64,000 bases of DNA from contig JAXGGA010002846.1 of NCBI GenBank assembly GCA_038373865.1, positions 1 through 64,000 of the forward strand. Direction: 5' to 3'. The notes beneath the pieces were generated by a model. It saw nothing but the letters and a program-made list of their open reading frames with translations, was not told the origin of the DNA and made no database searches. This DNA is from Uloborus plumipes (taxonomy: Eukaryota > Arthropoda > Arachnida > Araneae > Uloboridae). Of the stretch, positions 11,978-24,369 are shown in pieces. The position numbers and the translations under genes are program-made. Each line of letters opens with the position of its first letter. Position 1 is the first letter of the stretch.

Positions 11978-12414
11978 AAAATACTAATACATTCTTTATT
12001 CGTTTTAAAGGTATTTTTCTGTTCTTTAATTTACCAATTGATGATTTTGCTGGCGAATGCATAGTTTTTGGGATATAAGACGAAAACTGAAAAAAACGCA
12101 ACCGAAATCCGAGCTCACCCCCTACCACCGAGGACTTTTAGAACGTTCATCAAAAGACCGTTTTGAACGTGTGTGCCAATTTTTAAAACTATATTATTAT
12201 TTTTTCGCCCTTATTTCGGGCCTTCGTTTGCTGAACTATGGTAGAGGGAAAAATAGTGAAAAGTACACTTGCACATAGTTTTGTCTTCCCTTCATTCCTC
12301 GCCTCCTTCCTCCCCAACCTGCCTCCCCGTTTCAAGAAATCAAATCACCTTAATGACCTGTACTACTTCAGGTCGAAAAAAGAAAAGAATAACATCAAAT
12401 TAATCACTGAGTCG
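11978..12414. repeat. end of right arm and repeat-family copy
   Basis: 11978-12063 completes the match to bases 1-84. From 12064 the sequence continues as the 400-530-bp repeat (ATGGTAGAGGGAAAAATAG at 12238). It is cut at 12414 by the Transib-like element and resumes at 17978. Confidence 0.75.
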
Positions 12415-13091
12415 CACAGTGGAGTATTTGAGTGAAAATCCTGGCCAAAAGTCGAAAATGTAAAGTATGGTCAATCTCACTTTTCTATTCGTTTTTGGAC
12501 AACTGATAAGACACTACGTCATAATCTACAACATAAAACCCCTTCCACTGTGATTAAGACCCATACGAATGCTTCAAACTCAGTCGATGTGGAATCTGCG
12601 CTGCTGTTTTCCTGGAAGCTTCGTTTGTTGCTCACATTCAATGCGCTGTATTCGGTGGCTTATTTCGAAATTATAGAATAACACTAATGAATATGGAAGA
12701 CCAGGGCCGATCCTAGGGTGTCGGCCGCCCGTGTGCAAAGATCCAATGTGCCGCCCCTGAGGCTCGCCAATGAAGGGGGGTATTTTCCTGTAAAACTTGC
12801 ATTGAATATTTTGCACCAGTGCCCCCCCCCCCCCGCCCCAGAAAAAATTTAAATGACAGGCCTGCTGCCTCTCAAGACATTTTTTTTTCATTTTATGACG
12901 AAAACTTGAACATTATTATTCATTTGCTTGTATGAGAGTAAAAAAGTAAAAAATTCAAATAAAATTTGAAGTACAAAACTTTATTCGTTGGTCACTTGAT
13001 AGGTTATTATAGCGACAAAATACGCATACAAAATAATAAAGAAACAATATTAATTGAAATAAAAATAGATATTTAACAATTAGAAAAACGA

Positions 13092-13345
13092 TCTACAAAA
13101 TTACTTTTCTGGCTTTCTGAGATGCAAATTTGTCTATTATTTCAGAAAAATCAATTTTTTGCGGTATTTCGGATTCAATGGAGATAATGACCTAATCTGA
13201 GAGCCTTTCTTGCGTCATACTATTTCTTAAGTAATTTTTTATAATCTTTAATTTACTGAAACTTTTTCTCCTGAAGCCACAGAAACAGGTAAGGTTAAAA
13301 AAATTCGTATTGCCAAAGCAAAGTTTGGAAAACAGGCAATGAGAT
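13092..13345 (-). pseudogene. hAT transposase C-terminal dimerisation region, broken
   Basis: The minus strand reads LTLPVSVASGEKSFSKLKII, KNYLRNSMTQERLSD, a stop codon, then VIISIESEIPQKIDFSEII, DKFASQKARKV and a final stop. This is the C-terminal dimerisation domain of hAT transposases of the ZMYM-like type (conserved E-x-SFSKLK and M-x-QERL). The internal TAG and the missing upstream frame show it is dead. The remaining flanks of the element (13346-13923, 15727-16500) probably hold further decayed coding sequence that I could not follow. Confidence 0.65.
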
Positions 13346-13923
13346 CATTTTTAACTATTGTTTCCAATAATTCAGTTGGCTGCTTTTTATCTTTAAAAAG
13401 TCTTTGAATTAACTTATCGAATTGAAGAGTTCTAAGCCATCGATGTCTTTTATAATAATTCCATCTTCCTGTACTTGCAACTCAATATCTAGGTCCATGC
13501 ACAGGCTTTCCTGAGATCATTCCTAGATATGTCGTTAAACTCATACAGGAAGCAGAATATTGAGTAGCACTCAGATAGTAAGATAAATCTTTCATTTACA
13601 GAAGAGATTGTATGATCAAAAATAGAAAAATAAAAAACAGTTTTCTCCTCTCCCCGAGAATTCTCAGATGATGAGCGTAAAAAGGCACAAGCTAAAGCTA
13701 AGTTTTTTTAGGGTGTATATGGGGAGTTTTTGGAAAAGAGAAGCATCTTTTTTTTTTTTGGTGTTGTAATACATTGCGTTACTTTCATAGTGGTATTGCG
13801 AAGGTAAGCCAACTAAATCTGGCACAAAATATTGAAGCAAACGTCAATAAATCACATTTTAATACATTTTTTCTTTTCTTTTTTTTTTTTTTTTTTTTGT
13901 TTAAAATATTTTATACTTTGGAG

Positions 13924-15726
13924 CACGTGTGGCCAACCTTTTTAGGGAGACTGCCACTATCTGGAGAGAAAAAGCTCAGCATGCCACGTTGTATTTTTCC
14001 AACAAACTAAAAAATTTTAAAAAGTTAAAAATAGATTTTAGTTTGGCTGACTATGTAATTCTCACTCAAATGAAACATTTCTTCTCGTAAATCTGAGTGA
14101 TTGAAATTTAAATAATAATAAAGATAAAACAAGTCCGAACTTAAGAGTTATCGTTAATAAACACTTTTATAATTTCTGTCAGTTGGCTTATGCTTAAAAA
14201 AGAAACAAATAACATCAAACATTCTATTCTAAAAATTAAACAGTCTGTACTTATGTGGTTTATGAGTCTGTATCTTTTTTACCAAGTCTTTAATTTTAGG
14301 ATTAGTTCTTGAGAATCCTAAGAAGTTTAAGTATTTTAAGTGCTATCAATTAATATTCAACAGGCATTCGTAACAAGAAATATTTGTTTAGAAGCGTATT
14401 TTGAACCAAATCTACAACAGCATCAAACGGCTAAAGTGTGTAAATAAGAAAAAAATTTTGTTGGTACAAACTTCCAAATTTCTTTACAACGTGGATGAAT
14501 TTCTGTTGAAGTAAATTCTAATATTTGATGACCAATGCAAAAGGTCAGTAATTCTGATTTGGATTTCAGAAGGGTAACAAGTAGTGTCTTGCAGAGAAAT
14601 AGACAAAGGATTTGAAAAGATCAGCATTTTTTCTTCGGATCCTGAAAATCATCAAACCTAACACTGAATGTATACTTAAAATGGGTGTTAAATGTTCTCC
14701 ATTTAATCATTGTAAAATTATTAAATTTGGGTTGATAGTTTCAGTATTAAATTTAATGTTTTATTCTTTTTTCTCCAAAGTAGAGAGAAAGAAACCGAAT
14801 TTTTATCATAAAAGAATGTAGATGACCTATCCTGGTTTAGGAAACTTTTTTTTTGTACAATCTTAAATTTAAATTACTTAAACGCCGGATAAAAAGAGAT
14901 GACATAGCTAAATTCATTTGCTATTCTCCATTCCTAAGTATCAAGTCCTCATTACTTTCCTACTTTCCTTCCAAACATTTTAAAAAACACACTCCCTAAA
15001 ATTGTAAAATCTTATAACTATTTTTTCTTTGGACAGCTATTGCACATTTCAATGAAGGAGTAACTTGCCATGCTCTCCTCCTTCTACTGGAAAAGTTCAC
15101 AAAACATTCAGAGCTCTAATTCGTAGTTTGTTAATTGGGTGAACTCTACAGGAACCCCAACAGAGAAAAGGTCTCAATCTTTGGCAAGGAGTTTCTGATA
15201 AATAATTCGATGATACTTTTGAAGTTTTTTTCAGAAATTATTTTCAAGGTAATGTAAGAAAAACAATTTAAAGATCTTCATTTGTGCAGCCATACCGAAT
15301 TTTGTCCAATCTGGTTTCTTAATTTTAGTTGCAGAGTTAACTTTTTTATAAAATTTCATCACCCGTAGCTGGAACTATTTCAGATCAAGAATCCATTCTG
15401 CAGCATCGAAAGTTTCATTCGTGGTCAAGCGCAAACATGCTTTTCAAAGCTTTGTCTGTAGCGTCTCAAAATTTGTTGAATGTCCGAAGCTAACGTTAAG
15501 TACTTTGCAATATTGTAGTTCAGACAATTTGTAAGCCAGCCTCCTGACACTTAATCGTCAAAATATCATGATATTTATCAGTTTAAGGGTTATAGTTTTT
15601 ATCAATATTTTTGAGATTCGACATTTTTTCCTTAATTTTGGAATTTTTTCAAAAAGTCTTCGCGTGCCACTCCTACTGCTCTTCCGTGCCACATGTGGCA
15701 CGCGTGCCACGGGTTGGCCACCCCTG
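13924..15726. mobile_element. second hAT element, nested in the first
   Basis: The flanks show an exact 8-bp duplication CTTTGGAG (13916-13923 and 15727-15734). The right end reads GGGTTGGCCACCCCTG; the left end is a mutated match (CACGTGTGGCCAACC), with further inverted similarity inside. Its interior (1.8 kb) is AT-rich, with no clear transposase frame. Confidence 0.85.
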
Positions 15727-16697
15727 CTTTGGAGGATGGTGGCGTGGTGGGGGCAGCTGCGCTCTCCCTAGCTTCCATCTGGACAGGCCCATGTCGCTAA
15801 AATCTATCTACAATTTAATCATCGAAGCTGATTTTTATTGTTTCAGTAGATATCGTCTCTGTGTGGCTAATTTAGGTAAGCCTTGTACTTTTTTTCAAAA
15901 CATTTTTACTGCATCGCTTTTACGTACACCAGTTAGAAAAAGTTACAGTCCCTCCCCTTTCAACCCAAACAAAGAAAACAAAGATTAGATCAAATATTTT
16001 TGAGAGAAAAAAAGAAACTGACTTCGAAACTGCTGCTGAAAATTGCTCTAAAATATACATCCATATCACTTTTAAATAATACCACTATTCAGTGAGAGAA
16101 ACATGATGCATCAATTTGTTTAAAAAAATAGCTAAATAAATTTGTGATGTATCATGTCATTTTTTTTTTTTAACTTGGCTGCACATTTTTGAATGCAGCT
16201 GTGCTTTTAATTTCTACCCTCCCCCTCCCCTCCCAGACTCTTCTTTTCTATGTGGCTGGCTGATCGGCCGTCCCAGGGAGCGGAGTCGTGGTGTTGACTT
16301 GACCCATCGTTTTAGCTCTTATCTTGAAGCACATTTATTACCGAAGGGTTTAATAGCTTCAGTTTCTGGGGTTTGCTGTCTTGGGAAAAGAGGTTGCTTC
16401 TCCGCTCTTCCGTAAGTGCAAGTTCATAGTCTGACTCAAAGATCAGCGCATAGATAGTGCAGGAAAAAAACTTGATGTGAGAAAAGTTCGACGACAGGCC
16501 CCTCATCATTTTTTTTTTCTTCTGGCAATTTTTATTTATTTATTTATTTTTTTATTCGGGAATGGTTGATTTTTTTTTTTTTTGAAAAAGCTTTCCTTAG
16601 AAAAAATACTACATGCGGCCTGCAGCCGCCCCTTGCTTTGGCCGCCCTCGTGCGGTGCACGAGCTGCACACCTGCTAGGATCGGCCCTGTGGAAGAC

Positions 16698-17940
16698 GAA
16701 GGTATGTACTTTAATATGATGTGCAATCCATGTAGAATTTGCTTCGGGAAATATTTTTTTAATAGTGTTTTACACAACTTTAAAAAAGTCGCTCTATTTT
16801 CAGTAAAATTTTTAAAAAGAAAGGTTTTTGTATGGGTTCCGGGCATTTCCGGACGCAAGTTCGGGTATCAAAATTAAGCTTAAGGTTCCCTTAAAACGTA
16901 TTTGAAAAAAAAAGTTGCCCCTTTTTGCCCCATTTTGCTTAAAATAGGTTTAAACTGAATTAAGTAAATTTACGTTTTTCTTTTGGATTTGTACATGTTC
17001 GTTTTTTTTTTCAGGATCTTCTACGAAGGAAATAGAAATCACAAACAAATCATTGTATGAGATAATTAAAAAATGTCCTTTTTAATTAAAAAAGTTTTTT
17101 CTTCTTGTGCATGGAAAACTTAGTATTTTAACGATTATAACCGATGGATTAAGTACTAGAATTCAGAAAAGAAAAAAAAAAAAGGTTCAAATTTGTTTTG
17201 CACAGAACACTGGGCTATGTAAACAGCATTTTTTTCTCTCATAAACAAGTATTAATTACAGTGCATTCTTTCAAATGACAAGAAGTACATCGTATAAAAT
17301 GCGCTTCCTTATTCCATTTTTGCTCCAAACTAGATTTTGGCAAGTAGCCAGCTGCTCCGGCAAGAACGTTCCAGAGCGAAAATCGGTAAAAATATTTCTT
17401 TCACCTCTCTATAAAAAAATTCATTAAAAATCAATGGAGCAAGCTAACTTCACCGTTTTTGCTTTAAATGAAGGTGAAATGTTTATATTGTATTCTTGAA
17501 AAGTTTCAGAGCAATAACACCATTAGATTCTCGGATGCATGAATTTTAATTTACGTTGATTGATAAATTAAAAAACGTCGAAAAAGTGACCTTTCTTTGG
17601 AAATTCCTGGAAAATCGGGAAATTACGTTAAAACTTCAAACAATTTAGACTTTTAAAGACATTGATTTGCTCTAAATGGTGATGCATTGTTTTTCTTCCT
17701 ACGTTTACTAGAAACCTTTTTACGGTCGTAAACTCGTAAAAGTCTAAAACATGGATAAAACATTAAATAACTTTTTTTCTAAATTAAATTTTTAAAACCG
17801 AGCTTCAGGTTACAACATCTGACCTTTCAGAGAGCTTGTGTACCAAGTTTCATAGCTGTAAGCTAGATAGCTTCACTGTACAGCGCACAAACGCACAGAA
17901 GGGTATCCCTTCAGAAGAGCGAAAATTCCGAAATAGTTTT
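16698..17940. other. interior of the Transib-like element, no gene seen
   Basis: AT-rich sequence between the hAT element and the right terminus. Frames are short and show no conserved motif. It contains poly-T and poly-A runs only. Confidence 0.5.
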
Positions 17941-17977
17941 GGCCAGGATTTTCAGTCAAATACTCCACTGTGAGTCG

Positions 17978-18340
17978 GCTCCAAAAATAGAAAAGCGGGG
18001 AAAAATAGTCGTTTTCTCAAAAAATGACAAATTTTAAGTTCAATATCTCGGCAACTATTACAGCTATAATAAAAACAAAAAAAAAGCGTTTTAAAGATAA
18101 TTTTATGCTCTTTAATTTATTAATTGACTTTTTTTCTCGCAAGTCAATAGTTTTTGAGATAAAAGACGAAAATTGAAAAATCACCGATAAAACACCAGGT
18201 GGGGCTGCGAGCTCCCCCCTCATCACCGGGGACTTTTAGTATGTTCATCAGGAGACCTTCCTGTACCTGTATGCCAATTTTTAAAACTGCATGTTTTTTT
18301 GTTTTTTTCACCCTAATTTTGACCTTCGTTTACTAGACTA
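17978..18340. repeat. continuation of the 400-530-bp repeat copy
   Basis: It resumes at GGCTCCAAAAATAGAAAAG exactly where the copy at 12064-12414 was interrupted. It runs through ATATCTCGGCAACTATTA to the end word TTCGTTTACTAGACTA. Confidence 0.8.
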
Positions 18341-18344
18341 TTAT

Positions 18345-18790
18345 TACTTTTTTTTGGAAGACGATATTTTTTGTAACAAAAATTTTTCATTCGCGAGAGC
18401 ATTTTATTCACTGACAACGGATTAAAAATGAAATTCGAGACATTTTATAAATGAACGAGTTTTTTTTTTTTTCTTTTTTTTTTCTTTCTTTGATAAAATG
18501 TGTTTTGATGTTCTTTGTACTTTTCTTTTTTTATTTTATTTTTTTGAAAACGATTGAGGAATTTTTCCACGGAAGAACTATAAAAGTTACATTCTTTAAA
18601 AGGTGCGACAAAACTTTATTTATTCGTTTATTTACTTTTTACGTGTCTATTTTATCTGATGAGAGGGGTATATTTTGCTTTAAATGCTAAAAAGGTATGT
18701 TTGGCATAATTTTCAGTCTCAGATAATCAAGAGAATAATGATCAGATGTTAGAATGCCGACGTCAATGTACGGAAAAGTAGGTTCGTTTA
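18345..18790. repeat. dispersed repeat, copy 1 of 2
   Basis: Shares GGAAGACGATATTTTTTGTA-like sequence, AAAAGGTGCGACAAAACTTT and GATGAGAG(G/A)GGTATATTTTGC with 34950-35425. A similar short frame is open in both (ending DERGIFCF), but it looks like chance rather than a conserved protein. Confidence 0.7.
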
Positions 18791-19142
18791 ATTCTTGACA
18801 GAACTTCTTGTTTTTATTTAAAGAAACACACGAATATTTCATAATAAATGTGTTTAACTATGCAAACAAGTTTACAAAGTAAAGTTAAAATTAATGTGTG
18901 ATAACTTCGGGGGGGGGGTAATAGTTATATTTATAAAAGTGATTTATAAAAATTTTGTAGCATAAAAGTTATTTTAAAAATAGAATCATCAGACGCTATG
19001 AGCTAACAAAAAAAAAAAAAAACATAAGCTTTGACTAGAGAACATCCGTCTTTTTCAAGTCGGTTAAAAAGTGGCCAAAACTGTATCATTACGCTGTACA
19101 TGTTTATATATTTAGCTACTCCCAAATATTATCAAAATAATC
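18791..19142. other. no gene seen
   Basis: AT-rich sequence with a G9 run (18908-18916) and an A15 run (19007-19021); no feature recognised. Confidence 0.5.
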
Positions 19143-20013
19143 CAGGGCCGTACCCAAGGGGTGGGTTTTGGGGGTTAAACCCCTCCTATTGGGAAAGTAA
19201 TAATTATCCAAATGAAGAAAATGCACGTTTGACGCAAATTAGCCATTAGCTTTAATATAAAATTTTGTGTGAAACGCTTTATTTCTTTAAAACATTTTCA
19301 AAGTTGATTTTGAAAAAAAAAAAAAAACTAAGTTGAGCTGCTGAGAAATAGGAGGAATAGATATTTATAAAAGTTAAAGATTTTAAATTAATGTTACATT
19401 GTAAAGTTTCAAAACATATTACAAATTTATCACAGCTACTAACATTTTTGGAAATAATTTCTCTATAATAATTTCTATTATAATATCGTTCTCATTATAT
19501 AATATACATTTTAATATTCAGTATTTTTGCCATCTATAGTTGGGTAAAATAAAAGAGAAAACTGCTAAGTTTTCGATTAATTTGTTTGCATCATTATTTT
19601 GTTTTAATAAATCAATACCCTATAATCGTTATTTTATGCCCTCAAACTCTACCAAACTCTAAAATCCGCACAACCTCTGACGTCAAGTTGCCTGAATTTT
19701 CGACTTCATCCTATTGCAGTCACTAGCGCATGCAAAATTTCTCTTCTGAGGGGAAGGGTAATGGGTATTGTAGTAAAAATCATTACATGTATATTTTACC
19801 AATCCGAGTATGCTATTTTATTTTATCCTTTGTATATAAAATACCATACTGGACTGGTAACACGATTTAAAGTTAAGACTTCAGAGGAAGGGGGGGGGGG
19901 TGTGACCCCCACCCCCTGCCAAACTAAAACACTGGTATGTTTTCCTAACAATGCAAATAAGGATGAAAAAGCAGGAAAACCCCTCCCTTTACGAAATCCT
20001 GGGCACGGGCCTG
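19143..20013. mobile_element. non-autonomous hAT element
   Basis: The ends are CAGGGCCGTACCCA and TGGGCACGGGCCTG. The flanking octamers AAATAATC (19135-19142) and AAATACTC (20014-20021) match at 7 of 8 positions. The 871-bp interior is AT-rich with G and C runs and no gene. Confidence 0.7.
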
Positions 20014-20022
20014 AAATACTCA

Positions 20023-20150
20023 TACACTGAAGCAAATGCACCCACAGCTCGATCATTGGCTATTCCTAACTGTGGAGCCCATAATAAGGGCGAAACTGCA
20101 GTTTAGGATACTATGATCGAGCTGTGGGTGCATTTGCTTCAGTTCTGTCC
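20023..20150. repeat. inverted repeat, ~50-bp arms
   Basis: ACTGAAGCAAATGCACCCAC at about 20026 returns inverted as GTGGGTGCATTTGCTTCAGT at about 20123, with AGCTCGATCAT in both arms. Confidence 0.75.
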
Positions 20151-20159
20151 CAGCCCTGG

Positions 20160-20900
20160 CTTATGGGCGGTAACTCATTGCACATAATCATACACTATTT
20201 GGGAGGCGGATGTGTTGCGTTTAACGTTTTGTTTTCTGTTACGAAATAATAATTTAGTAACAAAATTGAAATGAAAAAAATTATTGGCGAAGCACTTTAC
20301 TCATGATGGGATTAAAAAATTATCTTTTTTTACTAATCTCCCTAAATTTTAAAAGTCGCTTGAACCGATTTCATTCTAAACCCTCCGCTTAAAGATAATT
20401 TTAGGATTTTACGGAATTAAACGTAACAAACATCTCGTTTAGAGGCGACATCTATTGATAAGATATCGAAACATAAACTTACGCACTGACGATGCAAAGG
20501 AATTTTTTTTCCCTCTTCTCGTCTTATTCTGTGTCATAAAAGGTTAATTCTTTCCATACCGAGGACCTAATAACTACATGTTTTAGTTGCAAACAAGTTC
20601 AACTAAAATTTTGCAATGCTGGGTCTTTTTATATTTGGAGAATCAGTCGAAAGGAAAAGAAAAAACGAATTTATTTCAAAGCAGAAGCAATTCCTCGCAA
20701 ATCTATCAAGTGTCAAGAATGGGACATAAATTTATAATTCGAATAACTAATTGCGTTCATGTCAGCTCGTCCTCTTACTTTCGATAATAGTATTTAAGAA
20801 CCATTTTTTATTTAAACGTTTTCTGAAACTCGACAGATGGCAGCACAAGTTTAAATTTCATTTTGGGCGAATTGTACCCGGGGGAGGGGGGGGGGAGACA
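20160..20900. other. no gene seen
   Basis: AT-rich, with short frames lacking conserved features and a G-rich run at 20880-20896. Confidence 0.45.
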
Positions 20901-20917
20901 ACCGTCTTCTCACTTCT

Positions 20918-21060
20918 GTACCTCAGAACCAGCCTAACGTAAGTCCATTTTCGTTATTTTTCGGTAGAGGGGAAAAACGATTGTCGAATACATCGTTTTT
21001 CCCCTGTACTGAAAAATGACGAAAATGGACTTACGTTAGTCTGGTTCTGAGGTACAGACT
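20918..21060. repeat. near-perfect inverted repeat (foldback)
   Basis: GTACCTCAGAACCAGCCTAA at 20919 returns as the complement near 21040-21058. The arms of ~60 bases also contain GTAAGTCCATTTTCGT and a shared GGGGAAAAACGAT, with a very short loop. Confidence 0.85.
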
Positions 21061-22620
21061 TTTAAAAGTAAAAGAATATGTATATATATATATAAAGAGA
21101 AAAGAGCACAGACCTGGCATAAAGAGGGGGGGGGGGGCAATTCCCCCAGCTTGTACCCTTTGCCCCCCCCCCTGGAAAATCTTGAAATGATGGGCCCCTG
21201 CACTTTTCAGAGCTAACTGACGAAATAGATGCGATTTTCATTTCTTTCACATTATTATTGCACAAAAAAAAAAGGAATTTTCAAAATTGAAGAATGGAGT
21301 CTCACTCTGATTTTGGAAGTTGTGTTCCGAATATTTTAAAGAAAATCTTTTAATTCATTATGACAGTAAAATTTTATTGCCTGATTTCTTTAAAGAAAGT
21401 CAGCTTCAGGAATGCCACCCTTTTAACCTGCCCTCTGCCAACCTACTTTTGCTCCCCACTTTTTGGCGGCCTACGGCTCAATACATAACAAAATAAATAA
21501 TAATTGAATCAAAAGCAATAATTTTTGTCTGACAAATTTGCGCAATCAAAATTGCATTGAATTCTGAAGAGTGTTCTGCCTCTCTGGAGATAAAATTATC
21601 CTTCATTTTTTTTAAATTAATTTATTCATCCTTAATAGTTCATAATATCATAGAAAAAATGCACAATTTAGTGAAGTGCGGAAAAAACATGATTCTTCAT
21701 AACAGTTTTTTGAAATGGCATTCCACAGTAAATCGGTCCTTTATTTTATAATTATCGCCTCAGAATAGTAGGATTTCTTTTTTCTTGGATAAGATGGCTT
21801 ATTATTTATTGTTCTCTTAAGCGACATTTCTTAAATTGTTTTTGCGATTCCCACGATAATCCCCAAGTGTCCCACAAAAGTTCTTTATGCAATTCAAATT
21901 TGTCATTTAAAAATTACATAAAAGGAAGTCTGAATGAATATTTTAATCAGTATTTTCTGAATGAGCAGCAAAGAAAATATCAAAACGAATTGTGGATAAA
22001 AAAAAAACCCAAACTGTACAACCTTAAATTTTGCCAGCGCATACGTAACTTTATTGAAACCATGTATGATTCATCCTATCAACAGAAATTGAATTGAATG
22101 CCTTTGTTGAAATTCTAATGTAGTTTTAAAAGGTGAATATACTCATTTCAAAAGAAATTCGAAAATATCGGTGTTTACCATTTTCAACTATCTATTTGAA
22201 AAATGGTTTTCAATTTATAAGTCAACAAAAAATAAATTCTATAACAGACTTGCTAACTATGCCAAGGGAATTCAAGTTTCATGATGAGACATAAAATAAG
22301 TACCAGTAATAGCGTTAAAACTGAAACTTTAAAATTTTGTTAAAAAAGTTGCTTTAAGATATCTCGTGAAATTTGGTATGTATTTTGAAAACAGTAAACA
22401 GAGCTGTAAACTGTTACAAAAAAATTCGTAATTTCTACAAACTACAGGCTACTACGACGTTACAAAAACGTGCCCAAAACAGATAAAATTAGATAAAATT
22501 CATAAAATAATAATTTATATAACATTGTTTTTGCACTTAATAAGGTTCAAAATTTTTGTTTATACGCAAATAAAATTAATTTATCATAGCAAATGATAAA
22601 AAAATAAATATTTTTTCAAA
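21061..22620. other. no gene seen; part of a poly-G/C MITE
   Basis: 21115-21200 has G12 and C10 runs and the word AAATGATGGGCCCCTG. This resembles one end of the MITE family at 39705 and 43338. The rest is AT-rich without recognisable genes. Confidence 0.45.
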
Positions 22621-22623
22621 ATA

Positions 22624-22792
22624 CTGTCGGCCCCGCTTAAACGTCAGTTCCAAGAAATATTATTCGATTAAAAGGGGCATTCGATTAAGCCGGGATCTTT
22701 AACATTACCTCTATGGCATCGGTTTCAAGATATTTTATTCGTAAAACAGGGTGTTTGCTTATCCATTACCCAAATAAGCGGGGACGACAGTA
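22624..22792. mobile_element. small foldback MITE
   Basis: The ends are ACTGTCGGCCCCGCTTAAA and AATAAGCGGGGACGACAGT. They are similar in type to pogo-like termini. About 169 bp, no coding capacity. Confidence 0.6.
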
Positions 22793-24369
22793 ATCTGTTA
22801 CTTGTCCTTATCGCCTTGCATTATGAGTGAAATGAAGAGAGAGTCCTTGTAAATTGAGATAATAAATTATTCATTGCATCTGTTATACGTTATTAAATGT
22901 GCAGTTACCCCCCCCCCCCCGGTGTTAAACTCCGCTATGAAATTAGGTATTTAAAAGTTGGCAGCTCTGACCATGAGTATTATTTGAACTAACTTTCTTT
23001 CTTGTTAATTGCTTTTAAACCATAGTATTGAAGAAAACCGTGAAAAAAAAATCTACTTATATTAAAAACTGAGTATCTTTCTAACTATCTTTCTTTCTAT
23101 GTCCTGCTTCTTTCTCCTGAACGCCAATGAACTGAAAGTCGAACTAGGTACCGATCGATAAGTAATTTTTCAAGCTTCATTAGTTTCAATTTATATAATT
23201 ATACGATTTTAATTAACGAAGATATCAATTAATAAGTAGTCAAATTTAAAGCGATTAGGCCTAAATGATTAAATATGAAATCCATTGTTGCAAAACGTGG
23301 TTGCTATGAAACAGTAATAACAATGATAATGAGAATTTTGAATGAAGGCTTAACTAAATCAAACATGAAACTCATTAGCGGGTCACGTACGTTGTACTTT
23401 TATCGCTAGCTACTTGTAATTTTCTGAAATATAAATTAGTTGAAAAGCCATCTACTTATATTAAAAACTGAGTATCTATGTCTGCTTCTTTCCTTTGAGC
23501 GAGCTGAACTTACTGAAACTTTCCTCAGCATCTTGAAGGCGCGAAGTGCCCGTGCAACATCTCAATAGTTCGAATGATTTTTTGATGCAGGAAAAAAGAA
23601 AAGGGGCCCTTTAGAGGCCTGCGCCTTGGCGGGGAGTAGTTTCTTGAAATTTTCCTCACCACTTTCAAGGCACGAAGTGCCCGTGCAACACCGGGTCACG
23701 TGCGCGGTTTGTCTTGAAATCGAATGAACATTAAATTATATCAAATAATATAACTTCAGAATGAGGTAAAAGTTAGAGAGGGGGACGTTATGCATCAACA
23801 TGCCGCAGGAAGCTAATCTAGCTGCCCTGGCAGCTAGTAGACATTATAAAGGTTCCACTTATCAAAGAAATTAAGAAACACTGCTCTAAGGTGATGACAT
23901 ATGCACTAGTCCAGCGTCCCTCAACCTTTTTTGACTAGCGGCTTGGCAAGAGCTTTAGGGAAATATTTGCGGACCAGTGTCTTTTTTTCTATCTTTTTGT
24001 CGCTTCTTTACCCCCTTTTGCAAAAAAAGAAAAGAGTTAAAAACACATACCACCTCCCCTCTTTTTTTACTTCATCTTACTGACCGGTGTGGCTTTTTCC
24101 CTTTTCTTCTTTCTTTTTTTGGAAGAAAAAAAGAAAAATCTTTATTTGGTGACCATTCAACACTTGTAAAAAAATTGAGCACAGCTAAGTTTTTCGCTAC
24201 TTTTAACAAAAGATTAATAATAATAAATGAGTTATGAAAAATTAAATCAGGGGTGCCCCCCCCCAAGCTCAATGGCGCAAATTCCCCCCCCCCCACCCCC
24301 CACACAAAAAAAAACTTTTCACTACCCTCTAGTGCTTTTTTATTTTATTTATTTTTTAAAAATATTATT
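22793..24369. other. dispersed repeat fragments, no gene
   Basis: 23060-23400 repeats 1395-1735 (words TTTCTATGTCCTGCTT, CTGAAAGTCG, ATTAAATATGAAATCCATTG). 'ATCTACTTATATTAAAAACT' occurs twice (about 23052 and 23450). C runs stand at 22908, 24256 and 24285. No gene was seen. Confidence 0.55.

Larger units (their letters stand above)
12702..16689. mobile_element. hAT transposon (3,988 bp) with decayed transposase
   Basis: The ends are CAGGGCCGATCCTAG and CTAGGATCGGCCCTG. An exact 8-bp duplication TGGAAGAC flanks it (12694-12701 and 16690-16697). It carries remains of a hAT transposase on the minus strand and was itself hit by a second hAT element (13924-15726). Confidence 0.93.
12415..17972. 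mobile_element. Transib-like DNA transposon with RSS-like ends (non-autonomous)
   Basis: The left end reads CACAGTGGAGTATTTGAGTG and the right end is its near-perfect inverted copy for about 36 bases. The flanks carry a 5-bp duplication AGTCG (12410-12414, 17973-17977). Transib transposons have CACWRTG-type ends and 5-bp target duplications, and their ends resemble RAG recombination signals. Without the hAT element nested at 12702 it would be about 1.56 kb. I saw no RAG1-like core, so it is probably a deletion derivative. Confidence 0.7.

Noticed and set aside
15568..15988. 67- and 125-codon frames across the end of the nested hAT element
   Set aside because: They cross the element boundary and target duplication at 15726, so they cannot be an ancestral gene.
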